This document shows, piece after piece, positions 58,738-64,000 of a DNA stretch of 64,000 nt; position 1 is the first letter of the stretch; each line of letters opens with the position of its first letter. Below the pieces are notes generated by a model. That model was not told the DNA's origin. It made no database searches and saw only the letters and a program-made list of their open reading frames with translations. Source of the DNA: Brachypodium distachyon (Eukaryota; Streptophyta; Magnoliopsida; Poales; Poaceae). The stretch covers positions 23,220,613-23,284,612 of the forward strand of contig NC_016135.3 in NCBI RefSeq assembly GCF_000005505.3. Direction: 5' to 3'. The translations under genes and the position numbers were made by a program.

Positions 58738-59210
58738 ATGGCCGGCAACTACCGCCGCACCATCTCGTTCCCGACCCCGAAGACCTCCGCCAATGGCAAG
58801 CTGGCGACCGCCTACCGCGTCCGCTCGGCCAGCCTCCTTCCGCTTCCACCCGCTCGTCCTGCAGCTCGACGACGACGTCGCCGCGTTGCGCCTCGTGATC
58901 GGCCACCATCTTCCTTCCTCCTCTTCCACGGCCGCGTCATCATCGGCATCGTCCGTCTCGGCCGCTGCCTCGCAGGTGGTGTGCGTGTGCATACTGGCAT
59001 CGCTCTCGGAGCTCCTCCACCATCCACTAGCGCGGGAGCCCCTGCGCCGCCTGGGGGCGTCCTCGTCCCCGTTCGCCGAGCGTCTCCTGGACGACTACCT
59101 CCGCCTGGCCGACGCGCACCGGAGCTTCCGCGAGTCCCTGGTCGCGCTCGCCGCGCTCCAGGCCGAGACGCGCGCTGCCTCCCGCGTCTCGCCGCCGCCG
59201 CGCGCGTCGT
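58738..59210 (+). pseudogene. DUF241-like gene, frameshifted and truncated
   Basis: The start reads MAGNYRRTISFPTPKTS and RVRSASL, typical of grass DUF241 proteins (single-exon plant family of unknown role). Then a net frame change near 58835 leads into RFHPLVLQLDDDVAALRL, LASLSELLHHPLAREPLRRL and FAERLLDDYLRLADAHRSFR in the next frame. Homology ends near residue 150 of a family that is usually 250-300 residues long. From about 59210 other GC-rich DNA follows (a Tyr/Pro-rich frame with YPNYGYGYAPEPP). It is probably a pseudogene. If the indel is an error, the truncated end still needs explaining. Confidence 0.65.
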
Positions 59211-59592
59211 CCACTTCCAGGAGCAGCCCCAAGACCCCAATACCCGAATTACGGGTACGGATACGCGCCCGAGCCGCCGCTCGCGTTAGCCTACCCGGCG
59301 GCGGCCCCCGCGAGCACGCTGCAGTTCCACGGGAGCGATTTTTCTACCCACGTGTAGGTGGGTGCCTCGCGGTCACATGTTTTCTGGGCATATGTGTTAG
59401 GCAGATACTCCCGGTGGATCCCATGCTGGTCTGACAATGGGCCATACTGGTTAGAAACGGGCTTAGACGTTAAATAAATCTGGTGGTATTTAGCAACTAA
59501 AACGTAAACGGGTAATTATGTGAAGCCGTATCCTTAATGTGGTGGTTTTTTATAATTTACTCAATCTAGGGGCATACAGAGGCACCTAAGAG
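59211..59592. other. Unassigned DNA after DUF241 fragment
   Basis: A short open frame containing YPNYGYGYAPEPPLALAYP continues to a TAG near 59357. Its origin is unknown. After that the DNA is ordinary. Confidence 0.35.
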
Positions 59593-59871
59593 CAGTGGCG
59601 GATCTAAGGGGTGGCCAGGGTGGTCCCTGAACCATCCTGGGATTTTGGGCGCCTTCACGATCATATGAATAGCACTCACAAAATAAAAAAATAATAATTT
59701 TGATGATTAATACTTCCTCCGTCCCATATTAAGTACATTTCTATTACATGTATCTAAACGCTTTTTAGGTATACATACATCCATATTTGATTAAATTTGA
59801 GTAACTTAATATGAGACGGAGAGAGTATTACCGTTGGACCATCCTGGATTTCTTGGTTAGGTCCGCCACTG
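59593..59871. mobile_element. TIR element with nested Stowaway (279 bp)
   Basis: The ends are inverted repeats: CAGTGGCGGATCTA on the left and, on the other strand, CAGTGGCGGACCTA on the right. The neighbouring octamers CCTAAGAG and GCTAGGAG agree at 6 of 8 places and may be a decayed 8-bp target duplication (hAT-like). A second internal repeat (ACCATCCTGGGATTT and ACCATCCTGGATTTC) lies on both sides of the nested MITE. Confidence 0.55.
59713..59825. mobile_element. Stowaway-type MITE nested in TIR element
   Basis: 113 bp starting CTTCCTCCGTCCCATATTAA and ending TTAATATGAGACGGAGAGAG, with TA on both sides. It is the same subfamily as the copies at 1622 and 12124. Confidence 0.87.
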
Positions 59872-60569
59872 GCTAGGAGGAGAGACTCTTGCGTTTAGCG
59901 AAGGCAAGGGATGTTCGGGGAGTCGTACCCGGAGTTGTCTCCTTGCACGTTTTGGCAGCGGGTTACGGTCGCTTGACCATCTTTCCCCGTGATCGCCATG
60001 GAGTTGACGTGGATCCCAGTGCAGCTGCACTGCTGCAGCTCTCGCTGCAGTCAAACGCCACGGCCGTTTTCTTGCTCGAAATCCCATTCAGGTTGGTGTG
60101 CCTGGCCGCCGAGCCTTACCGGGTCTTATTTAATCGGGCCGGTGCGGGCCCTGTGGTTGAGGCCCCGGCGCAGCACAGGCTGGGCGTCGGGCCGGCCCGA
60201 TTAACTATGCCGGCCCGCACAATCGGGTCAGCCCAGGCCCGTTGGCCTTCTGTAGCTCCAGGTCCAGCCGTCCAGGAGGCGCTATTGTTGGTAGAAATTA
60301 CCCACGCTACCGGTTCGCCACGGCCGAAAAAGAAAAAATCCCCGCTCCCCTTCGTCCCGACAGAACTTGAGGCAATGGCGGGCAAACCCTACCGCCGCCG
60401 CCCCACCTCTGCCACATCGTTGCGGCCAAACCACCTCCGCCAACTCCTTCTAGTTCTCCTCCACCCTGAGGGTCCTCAGCTCCGTCCGTCGAACCCTAGA
60501 CGTTGGTCGATGCCGACTCTGCCTTTGGTCGCCGCGACCTACGCTGTTGGTCGGCCGCCTACTCACCAT
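59872..60569. other. GC-rich unassigned region
   Basis: Open frames occur on both strands (for example 59889-60593 plus), but none has a recognisable domain. A GGGCC-rich patch lies at 60120-60250. Confidence 0.35.
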
Positions 60570-62920
60570 TTCCGCCACCGACCGCAACTCTAAGGACCGC
60601 GTCATCGTCAAGTGCATCTACACCCAAGGTGCGCTCCCTCCTGCAGCTCCGGCATGTCAGTTCTGAAGTTTGTTCCTGTCCGCCAAATTGAACTGAACCG
60701 ATTCACCTCCGCTGTAAAAAAAGTTCCTCTGCTTGATTCTGAAGTGAGGAATCTGAAGTTTATTACCGTCTGGTTCCATCTTTCTTGGCACTTTTTAAGA
60801 TGAGTGTCACCTAAGTAGACGAAAAATAACAAGGTTTAGGTGTTTAACCAGGTAATAAAATTTAGGAATTGAGAGATGGAAACGAATTGGATGTTGTACT
60901 TCCCATTTCCTCCAAAGATTTTTCCTCACTCCAGTTGTGATCGAATACTTGCAAGTAGTACAAAATTTTCTCCAAGCTACTATACTGTGCTAAGCCTCCC
61001 TCTGCTTGATGATCTGCTTCCGAACATAATACTGTTGCTGTACAGCGGTTCAAGCTGCACACTAGCAGTTAGTTTCCAGCATACACAAGTTCAGTAGCCA
61101 CAACTAGCACGCAGCAGCTAGCATGCTTTCAGAATCGGGAGTTAGCAACCAAACAGGTTTGAAACTGGATGCGGCTGCTTGCTGCTTGTACTGCTACTAC
61201 CCGCTAACCGCCTCCTTTGAATGATTTTGGTGATAGATAATTTCAACCAGTTGTTCTAGCAGGGACCAGATGCCGCCGTCTTCGCCCTCGTTGCTGCTCT
61301 TCGTCGTCCGTCTGCCTAGTGACCCGGTCGGCAGCCCTGGCCCTGATCCCGCCTGCTCACCTTTTCTGCCACCGACTGTAGCTTTGAGGATCGCGTCATC
61401 GTCAAGCGCATCTACAACCAAGGCGCGCTCCCTCCCACAGCTCTGGTATGTCAGTTCTAAAGTTTGTTCCTTTCCGCCAAATTGAACTGAACTGCTTCAC
61501 CTTCGCTGTAAAAAAAGTTCCTCTGCTTGATTCTGAAGTGAGGAATCTGAAGTTATTGGTGTTCGATTCCATCTTTCTTGGCACTTTTTAAGATGAGTGT
61601 CACCTATGTAGATGAAAAATAACAAGGTTTAGGCGTTTAACTAGGTAATACAATTTAGGATTTGAGAGATGAAAACGAATAAGATGTTGTACTTCCCATT
61701 TCCTCTCAAGATTTTTCCTCACTCCAGTTGTGATCGAATACTAGCAAGTAGTACAAAATTTTCTCCAAGCAACTATGTTGTGCTAAGCCTCCCTCTGCTT
61801 GATGATCTGCTTCTGAACATAATACTGTTGTTGTACACTAGCGGTTCAAGCTGTACACTAGCAGTTAATTTCCAGCATACACAAGTTCAGTAGCCACAAC
61901 TAGCATGCTTTCAGAATCAGGAGTTAGCAACCAAACAGGTTTGAAACTGGATGTGGCTGCTTGCTACTTGTACTGCTACTACCCACTAACTGCCTCCACT
62001 GAATGATTTTGGTGATACATAATTTCAACCAGTTTTTTTAGCAGGGACCGGATGCCACCTTCTTCGCCCTTGCTCCCGCTCTCCGTCAGCCGTCTGCCTA
62101 GTGACCCGGTCAGCGGCCTTGACCCCGATCCCGTCTGCTCACCTTTTCCGCCACCGACCGTAGCTTTGAGGATCGTGTCATCGGCAATCGCATCTACACC
62201 CAAGGCGCGCTCCCTCCCGCAGCTCTGGTATGTCAGTTCTGAAGTTTGTTCCTGTCCACCAAATTGAACTGAACTGATTCACCTCCGCTGTAAAAAAAGT
62301 TCCTCTGCTTGATTCTGAAGTGAGGAATCTGAAGTTTATTGGTGTCCGACCGATTTCATCTTTCTTGGCACTTTTTAAGATGAGTGTCACCTACGTAGAT
62401 GAAAAGTAACAAAGTTTAAGCGTTTAACGAGGTAATAAAATTTAGGATTTGAGAGATGGAAACGAATTGGATGTTGTACTTCCCAATTCCTCTCAAGATT
62501 TTTCCTCACTCCAGTTGTGATCGAATACTAGCAAGTAGTACAAAATTTTCTGCAAGCTACTATGCTGTGCTAAGCCTCCCTCTGCTTGATGATCTGCTTC
62601 TGAACATAATACTGTTGCTGTACACTAGCGGTTCAAGCTGTACACTAGCGGTTAGTTTCCAGCATACATAAGTTCAGTAGCCACAACTAACATGCCACAA
62701 CTAGCATGCTTTCAGAATCAGGAGTTAGCAACCAAACAGGTTTGAAACTGGATGTGGTTGCTTGCTGCTTGTACTGCTACTACCCGCTAACTGCCTCCTT
62801 TGAATGATTTTGGTGATAGATAATTTCAACCTGTTTGTTTTAGCAGGGACCGGATGCTGCCGTCTTCACCCTCGCTCCCACTCTCCGTCGGCCGTCTGCC
62901 TAGTGACCCGGTCGGCGTCC
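60570..62920. repeat. Three-copy tandem array, units of about 780-795 bp
   Basis: The marker GCTGTAAAAAAAGTTCCTCT occurs at 60711, 61505 and 62287, giving periods of 794 and 782. Other shared phrases are GATGTTGTACTTCCCA, TTGTGATCGAATACT and CTGCCTAGTGACCCGGTC. Units are about 90-95% alike by eye, with small indels such as the extra TACACTAGCGGT in units 2 and 3. The last unit ends near 62920 where it joins the acidic open frame. Each unit has the same short plus-strand frame of about 72 codons, but it does not look like a protein gene. Confidence 0.85.
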
Positions 62921-63321
62921 CTGACGCCTATTCTGCCAAGATGTACTTGATAGACGATAAGTGTGTCGAGTTCATTGGCGAATTTGGGCTCAGCGACCAG
63001 GTGCTCATCGACCGGGTTGTCGCGGATTCAGATCTGGTTTTACCCAAGCCATCAAGAACATTTGAAGATGCTCGGAGTATTCTACTCCTCTTCTTTTGCA
63101 ACGGGGTACTTCTAAATATGTGTGCACTACAAGTGGACGGGGCTGCAGGGAAGGAGCTCTCCAGGGATGGCAATGGCAGTACAGACGACGACGACGAGGA
63201 TGATGATGATGATGGTGGTGGTGGTGGTGGTGGTGAGAAGGAAGAGGAGAAAAAAAGGGATGAATCAGATGAGGAGGAGGAGGAATGGGATGAATCATCG
63301 GAGGAGGAGCAGGACGAATGA
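62854..63321 (+). CDS. Hypothetical acidic protein fragment
   Basis: A plus-strand frame of 155 codons that starts inside the last tandem unit. The part after 62935 (MYLIDDKCVEFIGEFGLSD) is ordinary protein-like sequence, but I do not recognise the family. The end is an Asp/Glu/Gly-rich low-complexity tail encoded by GAT/GAC/GGT microsatellites. After the TGA at 63319-63321 the same composition continues in frame (DESESDKSEEDEDTDYV), so the stop may be a recent mutation or part of an intron boundary. The acidic stretch resembles linkers of plant transposases, but there is not enough to assign it. A real start codon could be the ATG at 62941. Confidence 0.35.
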   Translation: MLPSSPSLPLSVGRLPSDPVGVPDAYSAKMYLIDDKCVEFIGEFGLSDQVLIDRVVADSDLVLPKPSRTFEDARSILLLFFCNGVLLNMCALQVDGAAGKELSRDGNGSTDDDDEDDDDDGGGGGGGEKEEEKKRDESDEEEEEWDESSEEEQDE

Positions 63322-63375
63322 GATGATGATGATAATGATGATGATGATGATGAGTCCGAATCCGATAAATCGGAA
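63187..63375. repeat. GAT/GAC/GGT trinucleotide-rich low-complexity DNA
   Basis: Runs of GAC, GAT, GGT and GAG codon-sized units at 63187-63234 and 63320-63353 form an expandable trinucleotide region within the acidic frame. Confidence 0.8.
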
Positions 63376-63409
63376 GAAGATGAAGATACTGATTACGTCC
63401 TTAAGTTAA

Positions 63410-64000
63410 GGGTGTGGCCCACATATAACCGGGTGAACATAGTTCTGTTTGGTAAGTACTTCCTCCTTTATTTGTATGAACCAAAGCTTCCTGTCTTACT
63501 TTTGGTATATCCTAGCTATCGACAAAAGCTTCATGTCTTATTTTTGGTATATGCTTCCTCCTTACCAATTGTACTTGTCAAAATAGATGGTAAATCCTGG
63601 CTAGCAACAAAATCGTATAGTCTGTATTGGGTTCCAAAGATAGATATTCAGGCCTTCTTAGAAAGAATATCTGAAGAATTACAAGATGATGTACCACTTG
63701 TTGAAATAAGTGTAAGTATCATTATTAATTCATGAAATTTAGTATTTATTCTTTTGCCTAATTTTTTATTACTATTTGATATTTTTTTACAGCTTAATTG
63801 CGATGGAATAAACACTGCATGGTCCGCATTTCTAAATATATAACCCAGAACTGAACCCAAATAGATCTATTATTTTGGTACATCATGGGGATCCTTGTTG
63901 CCCCTCAAAATAAACTAGTATGGCAGCATAACAACAACATCACATCATTTTGGCAAATATTAAATAGCAGCAGCACATAATATTTGACACGAATACATGC
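63410..64000. other. Window end, partly open frames
   Basis: Plus-strand frame 63412-63735 contains KIDGKSWLATKSYSLYW and FLERISEELQDDVPLVEIS before a GT-like site near 63713. It may be an exon of the unidentified gene above. The remainder is AT-rich and nothing else is visible. Confidence 0.3.

Noticed and set aside
1..64000. tRNA, rRNA, LTR retrotransposons and endogenous viral sequences
   Set aside because: Looked for by eye and none could be supported. A tRNAscan or LTR search could still find degraded copies.

Overview
The window is nuclear DNA from a grass, probably of the Pooideae (the wheat, barley, oat and Brachypodium group). The evidence is spliced plant genes with GC-rich first exons, more than nine Stowaway-type MITEs with CTCCCTCCGTCC-like ends, plant L1-type LINEs, a Helitron with a grass-type end, and a fragment that reads as grass plastid matK. 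No bacterial-type operons, CRISPR arrays or viral genomes were seen. Species cannot be fixed from the sequence alone. I saw no intact LTR retrotransposon, which fits a small grass genome or a gene-rich arm.

Left third (1-25 kb) is an insertion-rich neighbourhood around a DUF674 gene cluster on the minus strand. It holds one intact DUF674 gene (5290-7088), a broken partial copy (4838-5062), and a second gene (16070-24987) split by a 7.4 kb LINE. That LINE landed on the splice acceptor of intron 1, so its target-site duplication copied the acceptor. It also carries about 270 bp of plastid matK. Around the genes lie a hAT element with a nested Stowaway, a LINE fragment interrupted by a MULE-like element with a 9-bp duplication, a twin-primed (partly inverted) LINE with a 14-bp duplication, a Helitron (10223-13537) carrying exons of a ribosomal L7-like gene, and a hAT fragment with a transposase C-terminus.

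The centre and right (27-55 kb) hold six well-preserved genes whose full splice structures can be read: a vacuolar Ca2+/H+ exchanger (CAX, minus), an oligopeptide transporter (OPT, plus), a chloroplast DUF760 / UV-B-induced-type protein (minus), the cytosolic Fe-S targeting factor AE7/CIA2B/MIP18 (minus), proteasome lid subunit RPN9 (plus) and the ribosome-rescue GTPase HBS1 (plus). AE7 has an AT-AC U12-type intron and sits head to head with RPN9 across a short shared promoter region. CAX and OPT are membrane transporters; AE7, RPN9 and HBS1 are housekeeping protein and RNA quality-control genes. They are adjacent but form no operon.

The right end (55-64 kb) holds a frameshifted, truncated DUF241 gene with its TATA box, a TIR element with a nested MITE, a three-copy tandem array of about 0.78-0.79 kb units, and an unidentified acidic, low-complexity reading frame running towards the window end.

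The most unusual structural observations are two very short insertions of the form T(n)GCGGGGA, each flanked by a perfect 16-17 bp direct repeat (14777-14823 and 28074-28120), the LINE-duplicated splice acceptor, the matK piece inside a LINE, and a duplicated 3' splice-site segment in HBS1 intron 5. All exon coordinates were placed by hand from splice consensus and protein continuity. No alignment, RNA or database search was available.
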